Source of the DNA: Sciurus carolinensis | Taxonomy: Eukaryota; Chordata; Mammalia; Rodentia; Sciuridae | Length of the DNA stretch: 64,000 nt | Direction: 5' to 3' | NCBI RefSeq assembly: GCF_902686445.1 | Contig: NC_062222.1 | Location: 133,245,035-133,309,034, forward strand | Shown here: positions 20,597 through 32,660 of the stretch, one piece after another | How the letters are laid out: every line of letters begins with the position of its first letter | Position numbering within the stretch: the stretch's first letter is position 1 | Translations under genes and position numbers: made by a program | Notes under the pieces: model-generated | What the model saw: only the letters and a program-made list of their open reading frames with translations | Told to the model about the DNA's origin: nothing | Database searches by the model: none

Positions 20597-22885
20597 GATT
20601 CTTCTGTACAACACAGGGGATTTAGAAATGCCTTTAAAAGACCACTTGGTACTTGGTCAGAATTGAGATAATCCATTTATTCTGAAATAGTTGTTTCCGA
20701 TGCCTGTTAGAGTGTGCGAAGCATTTAGCAGAAACTGTAAGCAAGACTGACACTGTCTCCCTAGGCCAGCTGAAGTAGAACATATTAGGAAGAGAAACAT
20801 AAAAACATTACGAGAGTATGGGACAGCATTTTATTCTGGGTGCATATTGCTGCTAGTTTTTATTTCTTGTAACTTTCATCATTCCATGAAGTTTGGATAG
20901 GTCTGACCCACCCCCTAACTTCAGCTTTCACAGAAAAAGAGCAGAGACAAAATTATATTTGCTTTATATAGGTATTTATTGATTTTCTCAGGGATCTACT
21001 AAGATTCCTCCACGATCACAAATTGAGAAAACAAGGAGAATCTAGGACCTCTGGTTGCCCTCTTTCCTTTTGACTTGAAAGAGCCTTTCAAATGACGGAT
21101 CCAATATATGTAGGGAAGAAGAGGGACAAAGAGAAGGAGAAAGCTTATATTTTCATGTGAGAGCCTGGGTGCAGCAATTCCTGAAGTCAGTAAAAGTCCA
21201 TGACCTAACTCCCAAACTAGTTGGAAATAGGAATCTATTTGCAACAAAAATAGTCACGATCGATAGAATTATAATGTCAAATGCAAGATTCTATGAGAAA
21301 AAGGGATTCTTGGGGCAAGAGAAGTTTCCTGGAAAAGTAGCATAGAAGAGGAGGCCCAGGAGGAGAAGGGAGGCCACAGTGAGGAGGCAGAGAGGAGGCG
21401 GGGCGTGGTGAACTCATGGGCCTTAGAATTATCAGCATGGCTAGAACAGACTTCCCAAACATCAGGAGCACAGGTACATATGTCAAGGAGGGAGAAATAA
21501 AGGAAGCAAGGGAGGAAACAGGAGCCACTGGCTTCTGTCATTGTCCCCTCATTATCATAAGTACATCACAATTTCCTTTTCGTGAGAATTAAAAGTATGC
21601 CTAGTTCATAGGAATACTGTGAGAAAGGGGGCCCAGCAAGCAAAGGGGCCTGAAGCCCTCCTGCACCACCATCTGCACTTGCTGCCAAGTTATTTGTAGA
21701 AAAGGAGGCATCCATAGCCCAGAGGCTGGGCCCTCAGTGCTCCCAGGGGCCTCTGGTTTCCTGCCAGTGAAAAGACCCCCTGGCTCAGACCAGGTAGTGA
21801 GCGATCAGCAAACAACCAGCGGCCCGGCCTTCAGCAGAGCAGGCGCTGATGATGGTCCTTGCAGTGCACAGAGCCCAGAGTGCAAGCCCGGGCAGCCACC
21901 TGCCCGACCTGTCATCCTCAGCAGCATGACAGTGGAGGAGGTAGCAGCCCACTATCCTCAGCTCCTTAATCAGGGAGTGTGATTTCTTCCTGGAGCAAAG
22001 CAGCCACAGTGCATATCAGGTAACACTGACGCCCTCAACACAATGCTTGACTTCGGCGAGCAATTAATAAAAGTTAACTATTACCACCGCGGGATAACTG
22101 AGAAACAACTGAGAAGGTCCACAAGTGATCCGTAGAGCCAGGACTGAGTACAGAGGAATTAATCAGTTCAGCTCATATTCATCCTGTGCCGTCTGTATGG
22201 CAGGCCCGGTTGTAGGCCCTGGTGAGACACTCGACACAATTACTTAAGAACTTAACATAAATGGAAATAACAGAGATGCCAACAGGCATTCCTCTTCCTA
22301 GAGATTCTGCCTCCCACTGGGAGTGATGAAAGGAAAGGTAAACACATACATGACCTGGAGAGATAGCAGGTCCCCCTGGGGGTCATGTTCTAGAAATGGC
22401 GGCAGGAAAGTTCTCCCACCTCGTGGGAGCTCAGAGTGAGGCACAGGAGTCGGCTCTATGGAGGCCAGTGTCACGACAACCCACAGAACCAAGACAAAAT
22501 GCCAAGATCCTGGGGCTGGAAGAGTGGGGAGGGCTGGAGGATAGCAGAGGGCAGGTGGGGGTGAAGACAGACAGTCAAACACGGCCGGGTGAGAAGCAGG
22601 CGAGCCCGGCACACAGGACTTGGGAGAAGGGTAACGTCTGGGCATTCTCCCCAAGGGTGATGAAAAGCCCTGGAGAGTCCCCACAACGGAGTGGAGTGGA
22701 GCGGTTGACGTCTGCTGAGCAGCGCTGTCCTGCTGAGCCAGGGCGGCCGCCTGACTGGAGGCTCAGCCACAGAGGTCAGCCTTCTCACGTCTGCAGGCGG
22801 CAGGTCTGGGGCTCGGGCGCCAGCAGCGTTCCTTTCTCCAGGCACCTCTCTCCTCAGCTAGCAGAGGCCACCTCCGCCCCTCATC
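20597..22885. other. Unique sequence, no recognised gene
   Basis: No repeat family recognised with confidence. Overlapping frames at 22298-22890 on both strands (128, 164 and 124 codons) sit in a GC-richer stretch but show no domain and are mutual shadows. A CpG-containing piece is near 22,560-22,830. Confidence 0.4.
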
Positions 22886-22889
22886 CTTA

Positions 22890-23100
22890 GAAGGGATTTC
22901 CACTGAGCTTCTTCACCCCAAGACCTCTTGCTATGAGGACACTAATTACATATGACTAGGGCCCATGCCAGACCTCATTTTAATATCCCATCTCATTAAA
23001 TAACAACTGTAAATGCAGTGACATTCTGAGGGACACTGGAGAGGATTGCTCCAACAGGGATTTGGGGGACAGAATTCATCCCATAACACGGGCTCTGGCT
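22890..23100 (-). mobile_element. MaLR/MLT1-type LTR fragment
   Basis: On the minus strand it begins tgttatgggatgaattctgt at about 23,091 and runs through 'gagatgggatattaaaatga', 'gggccctagtcatatgtaat' and 'tagtgtcctcatagcaagag', matching the order in MLT1-class LTRs. The 3' half of the LTR is not recognised. Confidence 0.65.
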
Positions 23101-23184
23101 ACGGCAGACTGAATGGAGGAGGCCGTGGAGTGGGATGGATCTGGGAGGTGAGGGGGAGGCTCTGCCTGCTACTGCATGGTGGGA

Positions 23185-23300
23185 GGGAATACGAGCTTGG
23201 GCAAGGGTAGGAGCAGTCGGGTGGTGAAAGGTGGCCAGATCTGGGCTCTATTTTGAAGATTTAACTGACAAAACCTATATATCAATGGATAGTATAATGG
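23185..23300 (-). mobile_element. Antisense L2 fragment
   Basis: 'gcttgggcaagggtaggagc' near 23,192 and 'agatctgggctctattttga' near 23,237 follow the order of the antisense L2 3' half. It is short and diverged. Confidence 0.45.
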
Positions 23301-25570
23301 ACGGAAAATATGAATAGCTGAACAAACCATGCTGGCATTTACCAAGATGAGGGAGACAGAGGAAGAATTTTAAAACACAAGGATGGAGAATTTTCTTTTG
23401 GCCATTGTACATTTGACATGGTCATTAGAGGTCAGGGGGAGGTGTGAACCTGGGTCCAAGGAACAGAGCAGAGTGCAGTCACTGACGCACATCCCTTCTG
23501 CAGAGCATCAGCAGGGTTGAGGTTTCCAAGGGAGAAACTCCAGGAGAAAGGAGAGCTGGCCACTGAGTTCTGCAGAACTTGCTGCATCAAGGGAGGCTTG
23601 AGGATTGTCTTCTCACCAAGCAAAGGAGACAGAGAAGGAAGAGAGGCTGGAGCAATGAAGTCCTGGAAGCCAAGTGAGGAGTTGTCTAAAGATAGACGGA
23701 TCGATGTGCCCTCTGTTACGGAGAAACGGCTGACAGGGAGACTCCAGAGAGAGCTGAAGAACTGACCTTTGCATGTGGCAAGAGGAAAATTGTTAATGAC
23801 CTTTACAGGAGTAGCTTCAGACAACAGTGGCAGTGAGACCGAGACCTGAAGCGAAAGACCAAATTCAGCAAGTAAGTTTGTTGAAGATCTTTGCTCCAAG
23901 ACAAAGCACAGTGGAGAAAGTTCTGAGTGGCAATGGAAGTTTAGGGATATTCTACTTTATAATCTGGATAATATTAGAACATGTTACTAAATCACGAAGG
24001 AAAAAATCAATTCTACTGAAGGAATACAGGAGATAATTTCAGAGGAAAACAACAAAGCAAAATACCTTACACAGAAAAATCTAATGGGACTCAGTGTCCA
24101 AGTGACCCGCTTAGCATCTGATGATACCAGAGACAGCTCATCTCAGGAAGAAGGCATGGGGTAGGAGAGGGTGGGCAATTTCATGTGAGCTGCATTTTAA
24201 TCTGGTGCCTGAATCTGAGTGGACCCTGCTATATGTCTTCTAGTTTGCCTATTGGGGTACAGGTAGAACCCTCTGGATTCTTTAGCTCTGTGCATAGAAC
24301 AAATTGCTAGAACTGCAAGCTTGTGTGCAACCCAAATTAGTACTTAGAACTTATTGACCTTTCTTTGCTCTACAAACATTTTCCACCATTTCTTTTGTAC
24401 TTTGCCAAGTGTATTTTGTTTTAGCCACTAAGCTTCCTAGTTGGCTTTACACTCATTGAAGAAAAAAGAATAAAAGCTTATCAATGCCTGCCTCCCGTTT
24501 GAAGGCTGTGCTGTCAAATTTCCAATGAGACCGGGTGAACTGCCTGGCCAGGACCAAGGGTGGAAAATCCCCTGAGTGAAGAGGGAAAAAAGGGGAAGGG
24601 CATGAGAAACAGGCTTTATGCCTGCCATTCCCTGAAACCCAGTTTTGAGGAAGTTTGCTTGGTGATTACCAAGTACGTTCTTCTGAAAAGAGCCCACGCT
24701 TTGGAGACAAAGGCCACTGTGTGAATAGCAACTGCATCCCAGGCCCTGCATGTCAACGAATTCACTTTTCTGAGATTCTATCTCTCCATGAGCAAAACGC
24801 TACTGCAAGCTTGCCTCAGAAGGAGGTTTTTGCAAGTTTAAAATGTCCCTAAGTAGACATCTGGGCCTACAGCAGGTGCTCAATTAAGGGCTCCGTCCTC
24901 CGAATGCACCTTTCCATGTTTAAGTTAATTAAGTGTACTGACCCATTGCTAAATAAGTTCACGCACTGAACTCAAGCAGGACCTTCCTGAATTTCAGGTA
25001 GGTGTTTTCAAGACAATACACGTGATACATTATTCATAAAATTGTCCCTGCTGTCCCAGAGTTCATCACTGTCCAGGAGACAACGTGTGATCCGTGAATA
25101 GCTACCTATTCATTTATAACTGTGCTGACGCACTGGTACGGTTAGTGCCATCTCCTGAGCCTTTACCTGGATGGCAGATGGAGATTCCAAGTGATTCAGG
25201 GCACGGGTTGGAGGAGACTGTATTGTCTCTGCTATGTGTGAACTCGCACGCCTCCACTTTTGTAGGAAAATCCTTATTAAGATGCTGGTGGAGATGTGGA
25301 TGAGGTGAAACCTCTCTCCCCTTAGAGCAATGACATAGCCAAGAATCTCAGTGACACATACGTTGAGTTTTTCATCACTATTTTAGGTAGTCAAATAAGG
25401 CCAAGATCTTCCTTTAATGGATATAATGTGCTAATGGGAAAAATGGATTGTATAAATGATTAAACATACTAAATTCACATGCTGAAATATGTACTGTAAA
25501 ACACAACCAGAATAATAGAGATGAGCTTCAGGAAGCTCTGGTATAATTCCAAAATCCATGGACTTCCCAC
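23301..25570. other. Unique sequence, no recognised gene
   Basis: About 2.3 kb. A 155-codon minus-strand frame (23432-23899) and smaller frames show no recognised domain. No tRNA or other structured RNA was recognised. Confidence 0.4.
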
Positions 25571-25573
25571 TAT

Positions 25574-25783
25574 GGCAGGAGTTGGCAGCCTGTTGTCTGT
25601 GGGCAGATCTACCTTAGGTCTTGTTTTTGTACATAAACTGTTCAGCACACTCACACCTCTGTTGGCATAAGGACTAGGGTTCCTCTTCAGCTACAACAGC
25701 AGAGTTGAGGAAAGTAAGAGTGATCATGAGACCCACAAAATCAGATCTGTTTACTATGGGGTCAGGTATTGGCTGCTGGACCC
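25574..25783. mobile_element. hAT-type DNA transposon fossil (MER family)
   Basis: Starts 'caggagttggcagcctgttg' and contains 'tttttgtacataaactgttc', 'gctacaacagcagagttgag' and 'gtttactatggggtcaggta', ending near 'gctgctggacccc'. This is the layout of a common ~200-bp non-autonomous hAT repeat whose ends read caggggt(c/t)ggcaaac. No transposase is encoded. Confidence 0.7.
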
Positions 25784-26520
25784 CAGGGTCCAGCAGTCTC
25801 TGGGCCAACATAGTTTGATCTCTATGACCAGTTCCATCAGTGAGTCTGGTTTTGGCTGAGAGCGGCAGGAAGTCAGCCAGAAATGGGAGAAATGATATAG
25901 TCTCAAAAAAGAAGAAGCTGGCAGTAGAGGAGTCTCTAAGTGAGCAAAGCTAGAAACCAAGTGCCATCACAAGAATGTAGACACTTTTCTCTCGCTTCTT
26001 CTGTAAAGCTTGTTTTTGTTGGCCCAGAATGGACATCCCGGCTCCCTATACCACGCGGAATGACAGTGTCTCGATGGGAAAAAGAGCAAGCAACCACATC
26101 TTGTGTTCTGCTGTGGGAATGAGGCAACTTCCCAGACCCTCCTAGCACATTGTTCCTTGGTGTGCCACAGGGTTAACATGCCCATATTCAAGGCAGTCAG
26201 TCACCAGGGTGACCAGGTCAGCATGACAGAACAGGTTTACTCCGAATTCACTCCCAGAGACCGAGGACAGACACACTTTATTAGAAACAGGAGAGACACC
26301 CCCACATGATGAAAATGTGAAAATTAGTAGTCATTCAGAAAAGAACAGGGACAATGAAGAACACCAAGAGTATCTGGGACATAAGTTGAAACCATAAATT
26401 GTACACATTTTTAAAAAATATTATAAGTTACAGAAACAATAAGAAAAGCTCAATGAGAGCAGGAATTATTTGCTATCTTGCTCACTGCTGCAGCACCAGA
26501 AGTAGAATAGTATGAACCAT
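25784..26520. other. Unique sequence, no recognised gene
   Basis: Short overlapping frames only (about 60-75 codons). No recognised repeat. Confidence 0.4.
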
Positions 26521-26525
26521 TTTTT

Positions 26526-26727
26526 GCCAGACATGGTGGTTCTGGTCTATAATTCCAACTCAGGAGGCTGAGGCAGGAGGATCACAAGTTTGAGCCCAGC
26601 CTCAGTAATTTAGTGAGACCCTTTCTCAATAAAAAATAGGAAACAAAAAATAGGAATGGAAGTCAGTGGTAAAGCACCCCTGGGTTCAATCCCCAGTCAA
26701 AATAATAATAATAATAATAATAATACT
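26526..26727 (+). mobile_element. B1-dID dimeric SINE
   Basis: The B1-like monomer (26526-26640) has 'gccagacatggtggttctgg', 'ctgaggcaggaggatcacaa' and 'gagaccctttctcaat'. The ID-like monomer (about 26,653-26,697) has 'cagtggtaaagcacccctgg' and the B-box-like 'gggttcaatccccagt'. The tail is an (AAT)n run (26,700-26,727). The dimer design points to a squirrel-related rodent. Target duplications are not clear. Confidence 0.9.
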
Positions 26728-28005
26728 ATCCTTGTAGTTCACAGGCTTTTCTTTGTTTCCCAAGTATACTTTATTTTAGCTAGTAAACTTCCTGGTAGAC
26801 TTTACTCTCATGGAAAAATAGAAAACACGGGCCTGGGGAGGGTGCAGAGTTTATCAATGCCTGTCTCCCTTTTCAAGGCTATGCTATCAAAGTGCCAACG
26901 AGAACCAAGAGAAGTCTAAATGAAAGGCCATTAACCTCTGATAAGGCAGCAGCCGGGCACTGCCCTCAACTTCAGTCTGTGCCCTCTCAGCCACCCGCCC
27001 GAGATCACGAGAAAAGTGAGCACAGCTAAGAAGAGTGCTTACTGAGAATGCTAACCCAGCACAGTCTCCTGGCGCGGGGACGGCTAGGTCCAGTGAAGCT
27101 CGGAAAACGCCTTGCCCTCGCACTGTGCCCGGCCCGCGTGGGCTGGAAGGAGGGCCGATCGACTGTGAATGCTGCTCCTCTCAGCAGCCTTCACAGCACA
27201 GGAGAGCCCCACGTAGGGAATGGTTGCAAAATAGACCACTTTCAACAAGTGTTCAGCTTGGCCAGCTACCCTGTGTGCAGGCTGTACAGGGGCAAGTAAT
27301 TCAGCCCTTGAGAGCTTCAGTGCACAGGGTCCCAACCCATGAGGCCTCGGACCTAGTCTAGGGGTGAAGGGCTGAACAGAGACCACAAGCTCCTGCCCTT
27401 AGGAGGCATAGGAACCAGCATCAAGCAAAGGTGCTCTGGGAGGGGATTCTGGCAAGGGTGACTGCGGAGCAAGGAAGTAGCCAAGTGAGGAAGGGTGGAG
27501 AGGTGACTCATGCAGACAGGCCAGGCCCCGGCTCAGAGAGGGAAGTGAGACCTGCAAGTCTTGGCACATGCCCCAGGACCCTCAGAAAGTGCATTAGGAG
27601 CCAGAAGACCCAGTGTGAGGCTCAGCTCTGAGGGCAGCCATGTCCTCTGTTGCCTCACTCGCTCATTCATTCAGAGAGTCTCCTGAGGCCGAGACACCCA
27701 GAGCACCTGAATTATCTTGATACTTCCCAGGTACTAAACATGAAGCAAACCGATGCCCCCAAATATCACTGACTGATAATGACTCATTTGACAAAAGAAA
27801 GTACCGCTAAAATATTTACCCCGGCCTGAGGTTTACAGAAGTAATTCAGGTCACTATCTCGGGGGTCATCAGTGCTTTTTCCCCACTTCCCTGACTCTGT
27901 GTTACTGCATTTGTCATTTCATTCAGCGGCGATAAAAACAGCATAGATTTGAGGACCTTTTATGGTTAGACTGAAGTACCTAATGGTCTTCATTAAAGTG
28001 CTCAA
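26728..28005. other. Unique sequence with a small CpG-dense patch
   Basis: At 27,060-27,175 there are about ten CpGs in ~110 bp ('ctggcgcggggacggctagg', 'cggcccgcgtgggctgg'), in a CpG-poor setting. Frames on both strands run across 27,035-27,386 but none has a recognised domain. The segment 27,770-28,000 is AT-rich, low in obvious repeats and has a 'cagcggcgataaaaacagc' core, so it is a candidate conserved non-coding element only. Confidence 0.35.
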
Positions 28006-28009
28006 TTCC

Positions 28010-28250
28010 TTCACCAATTTAACAAGTATGTGCTGTGAAGAGGAGCATTTGACAAGCTGGGCGGAAGGAAAGAAACAGACTACAGCTTTGGCTTCATGGT
28101 CCTAGCAGCCTCGGGGCTAAGACAAATACTAAGGAAATGTGAGTCATTCTATTACTCTCTATTGTATTAGGTGCTATGAAGAAAAAAACAATCTTTCTCG
28201 GTCTCAATTTCTATATTTACTTTAGAGAGTGTGGTAGGTGAGGAAAGCGG
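28010..28250 (-). mobile_element. Antisense L2 3' fragment
   Basis: 'caccaatttaacaagtatgt' followed later by 'tattaggtgctatgaagaaa' and 'gtgtggtaggtgaggaaagc' resembles the antisense L2 3' end. It is diverged. Confidence 0.45.
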
Positions 28251-30280
28251 GTCTCCGGATTGACCCAGAGGTCAGCAGTACGGCATGCCACCAACTGTGG
28301 ACACAACTGAGCGAGGCAAATGGTAGGAAAGGCAGACGGGGATGGCTGCAGGTCAGAGGGTGGGGGACTGCTGGGGACCCACAAGGCAGAGCTGGGAGCA
28401 GCTATTCAAGTCCCAGGAGGCCTGGGAAGGAATGGAGAAAGAGAAGAGGAATGGCAAACACCCATCCTGTTCAGAGAATTTCCCAAGGCAGGGGGACTGG
28501 GGGAAACCCCTTTTGCAGCACATAACGTTAACAGACCCTTGCAAGGCACAGAGCGAGTTGGTTGGAATGGCACTTTAGGGAGTCTGGGACTCAGTGACTT
28601 TCCAGAAAGGCAGGTTAGCTGAGTCAGAAAGGTCTTTTCTCCACCCAAGCCAGGCTCTGCTATATATAAATGTTCCTCACCAAGATTAGGAACAGAGCAG
28701 AAGCGAATCAGTCTTGACCTTTAGAGATCATGAATCTAAACCCAGAGATGGAGTACATCTGTCCAGTGAGTAATGTTAGCACTAAACAAAACCTGGGAAG
28801 GGGGAAGTTGTAGAGAAGGAATAAGGAGGCGGACATTCACTTCCTAGAACAGGTTACATGATTTGTGATTTCACAGAACGCAGCTCTCTTGCTAGGGTGC
28901 TCGCTCTACTGAGCAGAGAAGTTTCTCTTGAAAATGTAAATTCTGCACAGTGAAGATCAGAGCATCTTGTGCTTCTTTTCCCCCATGGCCTCTCTGCACC
29001 AAAGTCTGGGTTTTTTCCCTTGCCAGAGCAGAGTCCTGCAAAAGCAGAAGTGTCCAGGTGACTGTGAGTCAGCACCCAAGATGTTCTCATAATGTCCAGG
29101 ATAAGTGGCAATCACGCAATCACTTGCACTTAGAGGAAAATGAGGAGAGCCCCACTCCTTTCCCTAACTTCCCAGGTTAAAAGGCAGATTTGCTATTGCC
29201 TTTGATACTAAAGTTCAGGTTTCCTGAATAACCATACCATGCTGCTTGACAATGGAATGAAGGCTTGGAAGGAGGCTCGTTCATTAACATCCTAAGCACC
29301 TTTTAATTTCTGCCACCAACTTTCACTTTCCTCTTCACCCTTTCCAAACACTCCTGCTTTGATGTTCATCCCCAAACTCACTCACTATGTTCTTTATAAT
29401 TCTTGTGTCTTATATTTCCACCATTCCAAATGACAACAACAAAACTCTAGAGAAATTCTGCTGTGATTTGCCTCTTCAAAATTCCATCTTTGCAAAAAGC
29501 CTTGCTTCTGTCATTACAATATTTTTTTTAATAAGAACTCATGTGTTATGGTTTGTGGTTTGCCTTGGACTTTACCTATAAGCTTTTAAAGTAAGTAGAT
29601 GAAACACTTGTAAAAACACAAAGTTCTCCATTGCAATTTAGAGTCCTTCAGTTGCATTTGGATCATTTCACCTATTCACTCAACAGAACTAATATTTCGG
29701 TAAGTTATGCACAATTAACTCCACAGGAAAGGGTGGCCCAACATTTCTAACTGGCTCAGGAAGCCCAGGCCCAAGGATTCCAGGTTATTTGTTTGAAGTC
29801 ACACATTCTTTAAGCAATGAAGACAGGCAGGCTATCAATAGGTCTTAGAATTGCAAGACTCATACTGTAGGAGTGTTCCTTATTAGAAATAAATAAGGAA
29901 ATTGAAGTAACAAGTTTAACAATTGTCGTATGCATACATTCCCTAATTACAAAGAATAATCCTCATACATTGCATTGAAATCTGACATAATTCCAATGAA
30001 CTAATAAAATTCAGAATCTGAAGTTTGGCTAAGTTACTGAACTTATTATTTATGTATCTTTTCTCATTGATGCCATCAGTTTCTTGAGGTGAACGATTGT
30101 TTTATTAACCTCTGTGACCCATGATCAATAAATTGGCTGAATTAGAGAATCAAATACAATGATGAAAAGGTTTATTATATTGACACTATGATAAAGATGG
30201 GTGAGGTCTCATTCTTTTCTAATATTGAGAAAAATGGGCCTTTTGTCTTCATGAAACTGATTCTGAAATCATTTTGGAGA
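28251..30280. other. Unique sequence, no recognised gene
   Basis: Overlapping frames at 28,238-28,648 on both strands (60-100 codons) lack motifs. The remainder (28,650-30,280) is AT-rich with possible MIR remnants around 29,790-29,890. Nothing can be called firmly. Confidence 0.4.
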
Positions 30281-30284
30281 AAAA

Positions 30285-30480
30285 GACAGAAGATGTGGAG
30301 TTCAGACCTGAATTTAAATCCACACAAATCTTCTTGCAAAATGTTTGTAACAGTTTCTTAATATCAGTTAGTTACCTAGCCTCAATCTGTTCATTTTATA
30401 AAGTAGAATAATAATCCCTTCCTGGTGCAAATGTAATATTTAATGTATTTCATGTATCCAACTAAATGGCAGGGACTGCT
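30285..30480 (+). repeat. MIR-like fragment
   Basis: Sense MIR order: 'gttcagacctgaatttaaat', 'gttacctagcctcaatctgt', 'cattttataaagtagaataa', then 'caactaaatggcagggact'. It is diverged. Confidence 0.6.
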
Positions 30481-30539
30481 TGTGTATATTCCCAGTCCTT
30501 AAAGTGAAAACCCACATTCTCTCCAGGTTCATTCAGCAG

Positions 30540-30650
30540 ACAGCTATGATTTGAATTCCCATTCAGTGTCTACAGTGAGACCCTAGACAAGTCGCTGAGG
30601 TCTTCTTGGCCCTAGGTGCTCCTGTTGCATAAGAAGAAACAAAAAATGGA
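30540..30650 (+). repeat. MIR-like fragment
   Basis: 'tttgaattcccattcagtgt', 'gaccctagacaagtcgctga' and 'tgttgcataagaag' follow the sense MIR order. It is strongly diverged. Confidence 0.45.
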
Positions 30651-31404
30651 AACAAGGAATGGGATTTTATGTTCTCAGCCACCCCATTCAGTTCCTGATG
30701 TTCATTATTCTATAATTGTGGTGCATATACCTCTCCTTCACAGGTGGCATTTATTGGTTAGAGAAAATTTTTCCTAGTTTCAGTATGCTTTGTGGAGATT
30801 CAAGTTCAATTTTATATCAAAAAGTATGACTCTGACAGGAAGTGGACTACTTAGCTGATTTCTGGAGGTTGAAGACACAGTGTTGAGAGAGGTTGAGAAA
30901 ATGGTATCAGAATGTTAGGGAAAGAAACAGGTGAAGTCAGTCAAGGGCCAGGCACAGGTCTGAAACTTGAGCTAAGACGGTAAGCTTGGGAAAGAGGTGA
31001 AGCAACCAGGGTAAAGACATTGGGGCATTAAAGAAGACAATGATAAATACAAGTTGATATTCAGAACACTGGGGAAGCAGGTAAATGATTATTCAATTAG
31101 CCCTACCAGGAAGTGGACTTTTCTCAGTTTATCTTACCGGTGGCACTTAATCGTCTCAACCTTTGGTAGGGCCTTTTCAGCAAAAAAACTTAGGATAAGA
31201 AGGGAATGCAAGTCACAGAACTGGGCAATATGCAGTGAATTCTAAAGTATGCTGTTGCCTGAACTCTTCCTCTCAAATTGAGGCAACAAATGAAATTTTC
31301 ATCCAGTGACTGTGTCCTGCAGGGCATAGCGTTTGACAACCTCTGCAGAGGGCTGTCCGTTAGGGTAGTTGGTTAGGCAGTGGAACTCACAGGCCAAAAT
31401 GTAA

Positions 31405-31985
31405 AGGCTTCCTTTACTTGATAAAACTAGGTAAGCAATATTCATAACAGTTAAGATATGGACTCAACCTAAAAGTTCATCAACTAATAGATAAAGAAAG
31501 TATGGTACCAACATGCAACGGAAAACTCTTCAGCCATAAAATGAGTGAAATCCGCTCAACTGTGAGGATGTGGAGAGAAGTAGAGAAAATTCCCTTAAGT
31601 GGAATAAGCCAGGTGCAGAGAGGCACAGTCTGCATGATCAATATCAACAATTAGCTAACAGAAATTGAGAATAAAATAGTACTTATCAGACCCAGGGAGG
31701 AGCGGGGAGAGAGGGGAAGAGGAAATGTTGACGGACGGGTTCTAAGTCACAGTTGCCGAGGATTAAGACCTTCTGATTTGGGATGGCACGATAGCGTGGC
31801 CACAGATGACAATCATGGACCATACATTCCAAAAACCAAGAAGAAGGTATCTTGAATGTTTTCACCATAAGGAAATAATAAATATTTGAAGAGATAAATA
31901 TGTTTAATTTAAATGTCACACGATATATATATGCAAAAAATTACAGTGTACCCCACTAGTATGTACAATTTTTTTGTTTTTATTT
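31405..31985 (+). mobile_element. Ancient L1 3'-end fossil
   Basis: 'actcaacctaaaagttcatc', 'cagccataaaatgagtgaaa', 'gtggaataagccaggtgcag' and the 3' UTR mark 'gtgtaccccactagtatgta' follow the end of L1 ORF2 and 3' UTR of older mammalian L1M-type elements. No frame is left. Confidence 0.75.
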
Positions 31986-32519
31986 GTACCTATTTTTAAT
32001 TTAATTTTTAAAAAAATAGTTATTTTTAAGGTTTGTTAAAAGAATACTTGAGTCAGATTCTTCTATATGGAAGCAATAGATGTGTGGGGAGGGAGCAGAT
32101 TTCTTCATAGGAAATGTTGAAACATGTTGTAAAGTGCATTTTCACTATGCTGTCTCCAAAGAAGAATCACATTTAACTGAAAAACGTGCTTTGGGAAAGT
32201 TTGGACATTTTTACACTTTTTGTTAAAAATGTAATATCAGTCTAATTTCTTATGTGTAATTTTATGGGATTTCCCTATGTTATTATTGTCAAGAGGATCT
32301 TATTTTCTTTTGTAGAGTTACGTGTCTAACACGGGAAGCAAATATGAAAATCAAATAGTAGAAAATGAAGAAGATCTTTAAACATAAGTAGTGAGCAAAG
32401 TTGACTTCAAGATACAAGCACTTCCCCTCATTTTCAGGTGGACAAACGGAAAAGGTTTTGAGCAAGAAGGAAGAAATGCAGAGACCCTTGAACAGCCCAA
32501 TTCCACTCTAAGTTAGTAG

Positions 32520-32660
32520 CGGGATTGCTGAATCATACAGAAGTTCCATTTTTATTTTGTTGAAGAGCCTCCATATTATTTTCCAAAACAACTGTACTAA
32601 AGTACATTCCTACCAACATTGTGAAAGTCTCCCTTTTCAACAAAAGTGATCTTCTTTTTA
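32520..32660 (-). mobile_element. Ancient L1 ORF2 fragment, antisense
   Basis: 'ggattgctgaatcatacaga', 'gagcctccatattattttcc' and 'acattcctaccaacattgtg' are the antisense form of the L1 ORF2 3' region seen at about 14,080-14,180. Confidence 0.7.

Noticed and set aside
22396..22890. 164-codon plus-strand frame as a gene
   Set aside because: Antisense frames of similar length cover the same bases; no domain and no conserved-looking codon pattern.
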